From: Deltaproteobacteria bacterium
Lineage (GTDB): Bacteria > Desulfobacterota > Desulfovibrionia > Desulfovibrionales > Desulfomicrobiaceae
Reading direction: 5' to 3'
NCBI GenBank assembly: GCA_009930495.1
Contig: RZYB01000004.1
Coordinates: 1-45,336, forward strand
DNA: 45,336 nt
Below are positions 15,290 to 23,481 of this stretch, one piece after another. Position 1 is the first letter of the stretch; every line of letters begins with the position of its first letter. The translations under genes and the position numbers were made by a program. The notes under the pieces are model-generated. The model was not told the DNA's origin. It ran no database searches and saw only the letters and a program-made list of their open reading frames with translations.

Positions 15290-16564
15290 TCAATGCTTGA
15301 ACGAGCGCTGCCCTGTAAAGACCATGGCCACCTGGGGAGCGGCCTCGTTGACGGCCTGGATGACTTCGAGGTCGCGGATGGAGCCGCCGGGCTGGGCGAT
15401 GGCCGTCACGCCCTGGGCAATGGCCAGATCGACGCCGTCGCGGAAGGGGAAGAAGCCGTCCGAAACCAAAACCGTGCCGGGCAGGCCGCCCTTGTCCCGT
15501 TCCGTCCGGGCCAGGATTTCGGTCAGGGAGGAATTCAGGTCGGCGTCGTCCCTGGCCTTGAGCTTGAGTTCGTACAGGGACAGGCCATGCCGTTCAAAGG
15601 CCAGCTTGTCGGCGTATTTGGTGTGAGCCTTCTGGATGGTCAGCTCGACACAACCGACGCGATCCTGCTCGCCGGTGCCGATGGACACGGTGGCCCCGTC
15701 GCGGGCGAAAATGATGGAATTGGAGGTCACGCCGGCTTCCACGGCCCAGGCGAAGAGCAGGTCATCGGCTTCCTTGGGGGTGGGTTTACGGGCCAGGACG
15801 GTCTGGCCGTCCTTGGTGGCCGCGGCCGGCAGGAAATCATCCACGCCGAGGATGCGGTTGCGGAAGGACGCCTGGATGATCAGGCCTCCGTCCACCAGGG
15901 ACTTGATGTCCAGGAACGGGGTGCCGACCATGTCTTCGAGCTTGCCCAGGGCCGGGATACGGATGATGCGCAGATTTTTCTTGGTGGTCAGCACGTCCAG
16001 GGCGCCGGGCTCGAATTCCGGAGCCGCGACAACCTCGAAATAGCTGGAATTGATAAATTCCGCGCAGGCCTTGTCCAGGGGACGGTTGACCACGATGGTG
16101 CCGCCGAAGGCGGCGATGCGATCGGCCCCAAAGGCCTTGGTCAGGGCCGCGTGCAGTCCGTCATCGGACCAGGCCGCGCCGCAGGGGTTGTTGTGCTTCA
16201 AGATGATGGCCGCGGGCTTGGCCGCGAGGTACTGGAGCATGTTGATGCCGTTGTCGACGTCGGTCAGGTTGATCTTGCCCGGATGCTTGCCGGACTGGAT
16301 CAGGTTGTCCTCGGTCAGGCTGGAAACCAGCTTGTGCTGGCCGTGCTGGAAGGCGACACCGTCCATGGAAAAGGAGCTGTCGGCCACCTCGTACAGGGCC
16401 GCGGGTTGATCCGGATTTTCGCCGTAGCGCAGGCCCTTTTGTTCGCCGCCGATGTTCCAGGTTTTCTTGGTGAACCGTATGGTCTGGTCGCCAATGGTCA
16501 GGGTGAGGTCGGCCGGGAAGGAATCCCGGTTCAGGGTATGATACATCTTCTTGAGATCACTCAT
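15290..16564 (-). CDS. Stand-alone AICAR transformylase (PurH C-terminal domain only)
   Basis: 424 residues covering only the AICAR formyltransferase half of PurH. The motif LKHNNPCGAA contains the catalytic Lys-His pair of the family. Family positions such as AFGGTIVVNRPLDK and the C-terminal QPGGSIRDLEVI and FTGQRSFKH are intact. The IMP cyclohydrolase (MGS-like) domain that normally precedes it, about 200 residues, is absent: only about 30 residues precede the first transformylase strand. It formylates AICAR with 10-formyl-THF in purine synthesis; cyclisation to IMP must come from another protein, for example PurO-like or a separate cyclohydrolase. GGAG precedes the ATG. Confidence 0.9.
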   Translation of the reverse strand: MSDLKKMYHTLNRDSFPADLTLTIGDQTIRFTKKTWNIGGEQKGLRYGENPDQPAALYEVADSSFSMDGVAFQHGQHKLVSSLTEDNLIQSGKHPGKINLTDVDNGINMLQYLAAKPAAIILKHNNPCGAAWSDDGLHAALTKAFGADRIAAFGGTIVVNRPLDKACAEFINSSYFEVVAAPEFEPGALDVLTTKKNLRIIRIPALGKLEDMVGTPFLDIKSLVDGGLIIQASFRNRILGVDDFLPAAATKDGQTVLARKPTPKEADDLLFAWAVEAGVTSNSIIFARDGATVSIGTGEQDRVGCVELTIQKAHTKYADKLAFERHGLSLYELKLKARDDADLNSSLTEILARTERDKGGLPGTVLVSDGFFPFRDGVDLAIAQGVTAIAQPGGSIRDLEVIQAVNEAAPQVAMVFTGQRSFKH

Positions 16565-16688
16565 GTCTTCTCCAGAAAAGGGGGGTTGGCGTGGGGATGG
16601 CGCGGACGTGGGCCGCGTGGGTCACGGCTCCCTAGCACAGGCGGGGCGCGTGGGCAAATCCTGTGCCAGGGCGGCGGCGGGCGATGGG

Positions 16689-16715
16689 GCGCCACCACAT
16701 GGGGATTTGTGGCGC
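16689..16715. other. Stem-loop downstream of the IOR terminator
   Basis: GCGCCAC (16689-16695) and GTGGCGC (16709-16715) form a 7-bp stem with a 13-base loop in the 218-base gap between the IOR and AICAR transformylase genes. It sits just beyond the IOR terminator, within the leader or promoter region of the AICAR transformylase gene. A weak TTGCCC-17-TAGGGA pair lies further along; I do not call it a promoter. Confidence 0.35.
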
Positions 16716-16717
16716 AT

Positions 16718-16743
16718 AAAAAAAGCGGGCCGTAAGCCCGCTT
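16718..16743 (-). terminator. Rho-independent terminator of the IOR gene
   Basis: On the minus strand, AAGCGGGC, a 5-base loop and GCCCGCTT are followed by an uninterrupted T run. The 8-bp perfect stem lies about 40 bases after the IOR stop codon at 16783. It separates the IOR gene from the AICAR transformylase gene. Confidence 0.9.
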
Positions 16744-16782
16744 GATGATGTGCGTGGTTTGGGGATCTGCCCCCTGGCCGTG

Positions 16783-19281
16783 CTATTGTCCGCCCAGTTT
16801 CCGGCCGGCCAGGAAGGCGGCGTGGTTGGTCCGCCAGATGGCCGGCTTGGGGCTGACGTTTTTCAAGGCCTGGAGCCAGTATTCGGAGGGGAAGGAGTTA
16901 AACGGGGCGACCGTGCTCAAAACGCCGATCATGACCACGTTGGCGCAGCGGCCGGTCGGGTCGCCCAGGCCCAGGGCCGTGTTCAGGACGTCCACGTCAA
17001 TGACGTTGTACCCGTCCAGAGCCTGGCGCACGGCGTCCACGGTCGGGTATTTGGCCGGATCGAAGGCCGGGGGCATGATGGCCGTGTCGGCCAGGATGAC
17101 CGTGCCGCCGGGCCGGAGCATGTCCAGGAAACCCGGTCGGAAGACCTCGCTGCGTTCCATGCTGACCAGGCACTGGCAGGTGCCGGGCATGAGCACCGGC
17201 GAATGAACCGCGCCACAGGCAAAGGTGCTGATGACCGGGCCACCCATCTGGGCCATGCCGTGGGTCTCGCCCTTGAGGATGTTCTGTTGGTCGTAGCCCA
17301 GCAGATACGCCAGCTGGGTCAGGACCCGGCCGAAGAAGAGGTTGCCCTGACCGCCCACGCCGCGCACGGCCACGGACAAAAATGGTGGCAGTTTTCCGGC
17401 ATCGGGCAGGGCGATGGATTCGGGCGGAGTGGGCAACTCCGGGCAGGAGGCCAGGCCGCACACGCTTTGATCCTTGGCCGGCGCGATGGCCCCCACCGGG
17501 CACATCTGGGCGCAGGCGGGATTCTGACCCACGCACCCTGTGCAGATGTTGTTGAAGCGGGGCAGACCCTCGCTGTCGGCCTCGATGCCCGGACAGATTT
17601 GGCACAGGCCGCATCTCTTGCACAGATCCGCGTCCACGGCCATCTTCACGCCGTAGGCCTCCTTGGGCATCTTGCGGATGCAGGTGCCGGTGACGACCAG
17701 GGTGGTGAAGGTTCCGTTTTCAGCCAGGGCCAGACTGTCCTTGAGGGCTTTTTCCAGGCCTTTTTTGTCGTAGCCGCTGGCTTCGACGACGTTCGCGCCG
17801 TGGGCCTCGAGGCTGGCGTTCAAATCGAACACGTTGGGGTCGCCGGCCAGATTGGCGGGAGATGTCGGCGAGGGCTGGCCGCCGGTCATGGCCGTCCACT
17901 CATTGTTGAGGATGACCTTCACGCCGGGGATGTTGCGGAAAATGGTGTTGCGGGTGGCGTCCATGCCGCTGTGGCATTCGGTGCCGTCGCCGAGCACGGC
18001 CAGGCATTTACTGGCGGCCTCGGGCCGGGACAGGACATAGCCCAGGCGCTTGGCCTCGCTCGCGCCCATGGCCAGGGCCGTGTCCATGGCATTTAGGAAA
18101 TGGAGCAGGGTGTTGCAGCCGATATCTCCGAACACGGCCTCCAACGTGCCTTTTTTGCGCATCTTGCCGACAATTTGGCCGAAAAGACGATACGGACAGC
18201 CCGCGCAGATCATGGGCGGCCGGGGCAGGCTGGCCACCTCGGACGCACGCGTTTCCAGCTTCAGGCCGAGTCGGGCCGCGATCAGGGCCGGAGTCCACTC
18301 CGTGACCGTTTCGTCCTCGCCCTTGCCCTGGACCATGAGCCCGGCGGCCAGCAGACTGTCCTGGATGAAGCGGTGTCCGTCCTCGATGACAAAAACTGGG
18401 CCGTCGATGCTCTCGCAAAAACGGCGGGCGAGCTGCATGGGCAGGGGATAGGTGAAGCCCAGGGACAGGACGTCGATGTCTTGGCCGGAAGTCGCGCGGA
18501 CCTCGTCCACGAACAGGCCATTCACGCCGTGGGTGATGACACCGATCTTGCCCGCGCCCTTGGTCCAGATGTTGAGAGGGCTTTGTTCGACTATTTCGCG
18601 CAGGGCCGGAATGCGGGTCGTGCGGACCTGGTCGTGGAACATGCGCGCCCGATTGGGCAGGGTGATGAAGTCGCTCATGCGTTCCGGCAGAGGCGCTTTT
18701 TCGCGCATGCGCGGTTCCATCAGACGGACCAGGCCTTCGCTGTGACAGAGCACGCCGGAGGCGATGACGGCCACGGGGGTGTGGAAACGGCGCCCCAGAT
18801 CGGCGGCGATCCGCGCGGCCTCATGCATTTCCTGGTGGTTGCGCGGCTCGAAGACCGGAATGCAGCAGCTTTTGAGCATATGGCGCGGGTCCACCAGATG
18901 CTGGGTGGAGCTGGGCGTGTAGTCGCTGGCGATATAATAGACGAGGCTGCCGCGCTGGCCGGTGTAAAAGGCCGAGCTGGTGATGACGTCGGCGGCCTGG
19001 AAAAGGCCCGGAATTTTCATGGTCACGACACAGTCGCTGCCGGCCAGGGTGTGGCCGAAGCCCACGCCCGCGGCCACGGCCTCGTTCACGGACCAGCCCA
19101 CGGTGATCAGATCCTGGACCTGGGACAGGCCCTTGTCGATGACCTCGGTGCTCGGCGTGCCCGGATACCCGTCGGCGGCGTGGAAGCCCGCCCGCACACA
19201 GCCCACGGCAAAGGCCATGTTGCCCTGAATGACCACTCCCTTGCCTGTTTCCCCGGCGCATAGCGCCTTCACTGCACTCAT
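16783..19281 (-). CDS. iorAB: Indolepyruvate:ferredoxin oxidoreductase, fused alpha and beta subunits
   Basis: 832 residues combining IorA and IorB in one chain. The first about 360 residues are the pyrimidine/transketolase-like core (start GETGKGVVIQGNMAFAVGCV; DGYPGTPSTEVID). The TPP-binding half follows (GDGTECHSGMDATRN ... LNNEWTAMTGGQ). Next come two Cys-rich clusters (CKRCGLCQICPG; CTGCVGQNPACAQMCP). The last about 190 residues are the IorB gamma-type domain (VAVRGVGGQGNLFFGRVL). It oxidises aryl-pyruvates to aryl-acetyl-CoA with ferredoxin in anaerobes. Most organisms encode the two chains separately. Cys spacing (x2-x2-x2 and x2-x6-x3) departs from the usual ferredoxin form. AGGAGG precedes the ATG. 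Confidence 0.92.
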   Translation of the reverse strand: MSAVKALCAGETGKGVVIQGNMAFAVGCVRAGFHAADGYPGTPSTEVIDKGLSQVQDLITVGWSVNEAVAAGVGFGHTLAGSDCVVTMKIPGLFQAADVITSSAFYTGQRGSLVYYIASDYTPSSTQHLVDPRHMLKSCCIPVFEPRNHQEMHEAARIAADLGRRFHTPVAVIASGVLCHSEGLVRLMEPRMREKAPLPERMSDFITLPNRARMFHDQVRTTRIPALREIVEQSPLNIWTKGAGKIGVITHGVNGLFVDEVRATSGQDIDVLSLGFTYPLPMQLARRFCESIDGPVFVIEDGHRFIQDSLLAAGLMVQGKGEDETVTEWTPALIAARLGLKLETRASEVASLPRPPMICAGCPYRLFGQIVGKMRKKGTLEAVFGDIGCNTLLHFLNAMDTALAMGASEAKRLGYVLSRPEAASKCLAVLGDGTECHSGMDATRNTIFRNIPGVKVILNNEWTAMTGGQPSPTSPANLAGDPNVFDLNASLEAHGANVVEASGYDKKGLEKALKDSLALAENGTFTTLVVTGTCIRKMPKEAYGVKMAVDADLCKRCGLCQICPGIEADSEGLPRFNNICTGCVGQNPACAQMCPVGAIAPAKDQSVCGLASCPELPTPPESIALPDAGKLPPFLSVAVRGVGGQGNLFFGRVLTQLAYLLGYDQQNILKGETHGMAQMGGPVISTFACGAVHSPVLMPGTCQCLVSMERSEVFRPGFLDMLRPGGTVILADTAIMPPAFDPAKYPTVDAVRQALDGYNVIDVDVLNTALGLGDPTGRCANVVMIGVLSTVAPFNSFPSEYWLQALKNVSPKPAIWRTNHAAFLAGRKLGGQ

Positions 19282-19501
19282 GGTTCCTCCTGATATGTTG
19301 GACCAGCCCGTCCGGTCGCGGCGGGCTCCTGTTCACGTTCGACAGTCATGGAAAAGGCCCGGAAATGGTCCCGGGCCAATACCGCGAGGGGTACGCGAAG
19401 CCATGATCTTTCTCAAGCCCCACCATGCCGGCCGGAGAATGCGTCCCGGGTGCTCTTCCAGGCTTGCAAGTTGGCCTGGATTCTGTTTGAAGAACCCACA
19501 T
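19282..19501. other. Divergent intergenic region
   Basis: 220 bases between the IOR start (minus) and the unknown gene (plus). It must hold the IOR promoter and probably that of the unknown gene; I see no convincing sigma-70 or sigma-54 boxes. GGCCCGG (19356-19362) and CCGGGCC (19371-19377) form a hairpin followed on the minus strand by TTTT, a possible weak terminator for transcripts arriving antisense from the 20085-21443 gene. Confidence 0.4.
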
Positions 19502-20083
19502 ATGGGAACGACATACGCCAATATTACACTTAAAGGGCCGAAGGCACGGGACATTCTTCATGAACTTGGCAACCAGGGACGCTGCGCCTTTGTTTCGCCG
19601 ACCGAGGATGGCCTGACCACCGTGTATGAAATGGACAGCGACGAGGGAGAAATCCGCATCCTGACCGACTTGGCCGAGGACCTTTCCGGGTACTTCGGCT
19701 GCTCGGCGCTGGCGGTCCAAGCCGTGGACGAGGAGCTTTTTCGCTACTGGCTGTATGCCGACGGCGAACTGCTGGACACCTACAGGTCGCCGGCGCCGTC
19801 CCTGGACGGCGAGGGCAGGAGCCGGCCCCGGGCCCAGGGGGGCAAGGCGGAATTGCTGTCCCAGTATTTCAACTCCGACGCCTCGTCCGAGGAAATCAAC
19901 GAAATCCTCCATTGCCCGGATCATGACTGTGGCTTCACCCTGGCCGTGGACCGTCATCTGAGTCTGGTCGAGCTGCTGGGGTTGCCCATGTGCTCGGTGG
20001 GCTATGGATTCTGCGATCTGGATTCCGGCGAATTTCCCGAGGATCTCGACGAGGAAGACCTGTTGCACGTCGAGTCCGACTAG
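19502..20083 (+). CDS. Conserved-looking hypothetical protein, function unknown
   Basis: 193 residues from the ATG at 19502; the frame is open further upstream but that part reads like non-coding translation. The ribosome site is weak (GAAGAA). The protein starts MGTTYANITLKGPKARDILH, is soluble and acidic, and ends in a very acidic tail (FPEDLDEEDLLHVESD). A mid-section (ELFRYWLYADGELLDTYRS) and the later HLSLVELLGLPMCSVGYG resemble a widespread bacterial hypothetical family whose members I remember in Gram-positives as well, but I cannot give a function. It is the only plus-strand gene in the left 37 kb and converges on the radical SAM gene, with 1 base between the two stops. Confidence 0.75.
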   Translation: MGTTYANITLKGPKARDILHELGNQGRCAFVSPTEDGLTTVYEMDSDEGEIRILTDLAEDLSGYFGCSALAVQAVDEELFRYWLYADGELLDTYRSPAPSLDGEGRSRPRAQGGKAELLSQYFNSDASSEEINEILHCPDHDCGFTLAVDRHLSLVELLGLPMCSVGYGFCDLDSGEFPEDLDEEDLLHVESD

Positions 20084-20084
20084 A

Positions 20085-21443
20085 CTACCCGCCGACCACT
20101 TTTCGCCAATACATGGCCGCGTCCCAGGAAAATCCGCCCGGCACGCACGGCCAGATGGAATTGTTTTGGCACAGTGGTTCCGTGTCCACGGGAAACATCG
20201 ACACCTCCCGGGCCCGCTCGAAAAGCGGGCTGGTTGGAATCGGTGTGAAAAAGGCCAGATCCGGCTTGATGCCGCTTGCCCGGACCAGACGGATGGTCCG
20301 CTCCACTTCTCCCATGTCCTGATCGGGCAGCCCAAACAAAATATAGGCGCCGACACGGTCCGGCCCAAAGCCCGCGCCGCGCAGGGCGGCCAGTCCCGCT
20401 TCCCATTGCTCCCGCGACAGCTTGGCGTCCAGCCGGTGGGCGAAATCGACGGTTTCCAGGCCGAGGCGGATGGTCGAAAATCCGGCCCGCTTCAGCCGCG
20501 CGCATACTTCCGGGGTCAGATAGCGGATGTGCATGGCGTTGGGCGTGTGCAGGCGGGCGTTTTTGCCCGTGAACCACTCCAGGAGCGGCCAAAGCCAGGT
20601 TCCCGGCTGGACCAGCAGCGCGTCGTCGTAAAAGGCGAAGTCCCGCACGCCACGCGCGTACTCGCGCCTGATGCCGGCCAAAAGCTCCGGGGCCGGGGCT
20701 TGGCGGAAGGTGGGATGCAGGCTGTGGCTGGCGCAATACGGGCATCGGAACGGACAGCCGCGCGAACCAAGGACGATTGAAAACGCCGGGTCGGCGTATA
20801 GGTCCAGGGCCAGATGCATCCCGGCGTTGGCGGGCACGGCCGGCGTGGTCTGGCCAAGGAGTTTCCAGAGGCGCGACCAGTTGGCGGGGTCCTCGAATTT
20901 TCCTCCCAGCACCAGATCCGCCTCCAATCCGGCGGCATGGTCCGGACAGAGGGAGGCGTAAATTCCGCCAAGGACCACGGGTGTTTTTGGCCAGATGTCG
21001 CGCGCCATGGCGATGGCCTCGCGGGCGCCCGGATACCAATAGGTCATGATGCTGGTGATCAGGATCAGGTCCGGCGGCGGGTTCAGGGCCGCCAGCGCCA
21101 CCCGGACCAATTCCGGGTCTTGGCCGTAACGGCTGAAGCGGCGTGGGACATCACGCAGAACGGATGGCTTGGCGGCCAGATGCTTGGGGTAATGTCCCTT
21201 GCCCGTGGCGTGGGGCCTGGGCCAGGGCGCGTCGGACCAGGTTTGGTCCAGACAATCCAGCAGGGCGACATGGGTTCCCGCCGCGCGCAGCATGTCCAGA
21301 ACGGCCAACAACCCGGCCGGTCTGGACCACAGGTTGAAGGCCGCGAAATCGAAAATCCAGGGATTTATCCCGAGAACGCGAGGGGCGTCCTCGGAGGTGT
21401 CATTGGAGGATGCCCAGGTAATCCTGGGCCACTTTGGCATCAT
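20085..21443 (-). CDS. B12-binding domain radical SAM protein
   Basis: 452 residues. Residues about 20-200 form a cobalamin-binding type Rossmann domain (GINPWIFDFAAFNLW, then PPDLILITSIMTYWYPGA and VLGGIYASLCPDHAAGL). The radical SAM motif follows at C230, C234 and C237 (GCPFRCPYCAS). TIM-barrel features include GFSTIRLGLETVD and GAYILFGLPDQDMGEVERTI. The substrate is not evident. The start at 21443 lies 44 bases inside the TPR lipoprotein gene; no later ATG is in a better place. It is the last gene of the pyrB-to-hisG series. It is not obviously linked to the lipid cluster 8 kb away. Confidence 0.85.
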   Translation of the reverse strand: MMPKWPRITWASSNDTSEDAPRVLGINPWIFDFAAFNLWSRPAGLLAVLDMLRAAGTHVALLDCLDQTWSDAPWPRPHATGKGHYPKHLAAKPSVLRDVPRRFSRYGQDPELVRVALAALNPPPDLILITSIMTYWYPGAREAIAMARDIWPKTPVVLGGIYASLCPDHAAGLEADLVLGGKFEDPANWSRLWKLLGQTTPAVPANAGMHLALDLYADPAFSIVLGSRGCPFRCPYCASHSLHPTFRQAPAPELLAGIRREYARGVRDFAFYDDALLVQPGTWLWPLLEWFTGKNARLHTPNAMHIRYLTPEVCARLKRAGFSTIRLGLETVDFAHRLDAKLSREQWEAGLAALRGAGFGPDRVGAYILFGLPDQDMGEVERTIRLVRASGIKPDLAFFTPIPTSPLFERAREVSMFPVDTEPLCQNNSIWPCVPGGFSWDAAMYWRKVVGG

Positions 21444-22164
21444 TGGATTTTGGGTTCAGGGTGACGATGCGTTCGAACAGTTCCCGGGCCTCGTGCTGTT
21501 TGCCGGTGCGCATGTGGAGTTCGGCCAGGGCCAGTGTCAGGTAGGTGCTTTCCAGGTCCGCTTCCATGCCATCCCGGAGCACGGTTTCGGCTTCATCGAC
21601 GCGGTTTTGGGCGATCAATGCCTCGCCGAGGAGCTTGTAGCCCGGAAGATAGCGCCAGTTTTTGGCCAGGGCCTTGCGCGCGGCGGCCTCGGCATCCTTG
21701 GCCCGCCCCTGGCCAAGGTACATGGCGCCAAGGTTGTAGGCTGGAAATTCCGGAGTGAGATAGGTCAGAATGGAGATGGACTTGGTGTAGGCGGCCTCGG
21801 CCTCCTGGATCTTGCCCAAGGCCTCCAGGACCTTGCCCAGGTTGTTCCAGGCCTCGCCGAAGTCGTCGTCGATTTGCGTGGCCCGGGCAAAGCCCTCCCG
21901 TGATTTTTCCAATTCGTTCAGACCAAGGTAGACCATGCCCGCGTCGAAATGAAACCGGGACAGGTGGCCGGCCTGGTCCTCGACCTTGAGCAGCTCTTGC
22001 AAGGCCCGTTGGGGCTGGTCGTTTTTGACATGGGATTCGACCAGATCCAGGCGCAGCTGGACCTCGCGGCTGCCCATGTCCGAGGACAAGCCGCCGGAAC
22101 CGGAGCGCGCTCCGCATCCGGCCAGAAATACACAAACGAAAAGCACCAGGAGGGATGTTTTCAT
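21400..22164 (-). CDS. TPR-repeat lipoprotein (PilF/PilW-like)
   Basis: 254 residues with a lipoprotein signal (MKTSLLVLFVCVFLAGC, Cys17). The rest is about six tetratricopeptide repeats, for example FHFDAGMVYLGLNELEKSRE, AWNNLGKVLEALGKIQEAEA and YKLLGEALIAQNRVDEAET. The arrangement matches PilF/PilW-type outer-membrane lipoproteins that help assemble type IV pilus secretins, but many unrelated TPR lipoproteins look the same. AAGGAAG precedes the ATG. It follows hisG by 45 bases. No pilus genes are in the window other than a possible regulator at 26011-27384, so the pilus link is weak. Confidence 0.85.
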   Translation of the reverse strand: MKTSLLVLFVCVFLAGCGARSGSGGLSSDMGSREVQLRLDLVESHVKNDQPQRALQELLKVEDQAGHLSRFHFDAGMVYLGLNELEKSREGFARATQIDDDFGEAWNNLGKVLEALGKIQEAEAAYTKSISILTYLTPEFPAYNLGAMYLGQGRAKDAEAAARKALAKNWRYLPGYKLLGEALIAQNRVDEAETVLRDGMEADLESTYLTLALAELHMRTGKQHEARELFERIVTLNPKSNDAKVAQDYLGILQ

Positions 22165-22209
22165 ACGTTTCTTCCTTGGCCCTTGGCGGGGCCGCTCGCG
22201 GTGATCGGA

Positions 22210-23091
22210 TCAGATGACCTTGTTCAGGGAGTATTCGATGATGGCTTCCGCGCCCACGGACAACAACCGGGGAACCAGATCGCGCACCAGGGTGGCCTCG
22301 ACCACGGTTTCGATGGACAGCCAGTCCGAATTGTGCAGATGGGCCACGGTCGGCGAGTTCATGCTCGGCAGCAGCGACATGACCTTGTCCACGGCCTCGG
22401 CCGGCGCGTTCATCTTTAGGGCGACGAGCTTGTCGGCCCGCAGGGCGCCCTGAAGCAGGATGTTCATGTTTTCGATCTTGGCCCGCTTCCAGGGATCGTT
22501 CCAGGAATTTTTGTTGGCGATGAGCTGGGTGTTGGTCTGGAGCAGCTCGGCGATGATGCGCAGGCCATGGGCCTTGATCGTCGTGCCGGTCTCGGTGATT
22601 TCGACGATGCCGTCCACCAGCCCTTCGACAACCTTGGCCTCGGTGGCGCCCCAGGAGTATTCGACCTCGACCGGGATGCCGGCGGATTCGAAATAACGGC
22701 GGGTGAAGCCCACGAATTCCGTGGCGATTTTTTTGCCGGCCAGATCCTCGGGGCGCTTGTACGGGGCGTCGCCAGCCACGGCCAGAACCCATTTGGCCGG
22801 ACGGTTGCTGGCCTTGGAGTAGATCAGGTCGTCAACCACGACCACGTCGGACTGGTTTTCCAGAATCCAGTCCCGGCCGGTCAGGCCGGCGTCGAGCAGG
22901 CCGCTTTCCACGTAGCGGGCCATTTCCTGGGCCCGGCACAGGGAGCAGGTCAATTCCGGGTCGTTGATTTCCGGGAAATAGTTGCGATGGTGGGAGGTAA
23001 TTTTCCATCCCGCCTTGGCGAAAAGCTTGATCGTGGCTTCCTCCAGGGAACCCTTGGGAATGCCGATACGCATTTGTTTTCCGTCAGCCAT
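22210..23091 (-). CDS. hisG: ATP phosphoribosyltransferase, long form
   Basis: 293 residues from the ATG at 23091, which shares a base with the hisI stop (TAATG). RIGIPKGSLEEATIKLF opens the catalytic domain; DAGLTGRDWI, EFVGFTRRYF and the PRPP-loop region EITETGTTIKAHG are intact. The about 75-residue C-terminal regulatory domain (MNAPAEAVDKVMSLLPSM ... HNSDWLSIETVV) marks the long form, which is inhibited by histidine and needs no HisZ. It performs the first step of histidine synthesis. Coupled to hisI, it is one of only two his genes here, so the pathway is scattered. Confidence 0.96.
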   Translation of the reverse strand: MADGKQMRIGIPKGSLEEATIKLFAKAGWKITSHHRNYFPEINDPELTCSLCRAQEMARYVESGLLDAGLTGRDWILENQSDVVVVDDLIYSKASNRPAKWVLAVAGDAPYKRPEDLAGKKIATEFVGFTRRYFESAGIPVEVEYSWGATEAKVVEGLVDGIVEITETGTTIKAHGLRIIAELLQTNTQLIANKNSWNDPWKRAKIENMNILLQGALRADKLVALKMNAPAEAVDKVMSLLPSMNSPTVAHLHNSDWLSIETVVEATLVRDLVPRLLSVGAEAIIEYSLNKVI

Positions 23092-23468
23092 TATTTGTAA
23101 ACCTCCTTGGGATCGAACACCATGGGGGAGCAGTCCGACCACTGCCCCCGAGCGTCGCGTTGACGATAAAAGCAGCTTCTGCGGCCGGTGTGGCAGGCCG
23201 CGCCGCCGATTTGTTCCACCTTGACCAGGACCGTGTCCTGGTCGCAGTCCAGGGCGATGGACACCACCTTCTGCACGTGCCCGGACGTGCCGCCCTTGTG
23301 CCACAGGCAATCCCGGCTGCGGCTGTAGTAGTGCACCTCGCCGGTTTCGAGGGTTGTGTTCCAGGCCTCTTCGTTCATGTAGGCGAGCATCAGCACCTCG
23401 CCGCTGGCCGCGTCCTGGGCAATGGCCGGAATGAGACCGCCGCCCTTGGCAAAATTGGGTTTGTCCAC
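23091..23468 (-). CDS. hisI: Phosphoribosyl-AMP cyclohydrolase
   Basis: 125 residues from a GTG at 23468, preferred over the ATG at 23510 because AAGGA lies 6 bases before the GTG and the ATG lies inside rlmN. The protein then begins with the normal family N-terminus ([17 protein letters not shown]). The zinc and magnesium motifs are present: [13 protein letters not shown] and the Cys residues of [15 protein letters not shown], plus WHKGGTSGH. It opens the pyrimidine-like ring of PR-AMP, the third step of histidine synthesis. There is no HisE domain. It starts 13 bases after the rlmN stop and overlaps hisG by 1 base. Confidence 0.95.
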   Translation of the reverse strand: MDKPNFAKGGGLIPAIAQDAASGEVLMLAYMNEEAWNTTLETGEVHYYSRSRDCLWHKGGTSGHVQKVVSIALDCDQDTVLVKVEQIGGAACHTGRRSCFYRQRDARGQWSDCSPMVFDPKEVYK

Positions 23469-23481
23469 GCTGTATCCTTGC

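Noticed and set aside
16783-19281. Frameshift or assembly fusion of iorA and iorB
   Set aside because: The frame is continuous with in-frame linker sequence and both domains keep their motifs; a natural fusion is simpler.
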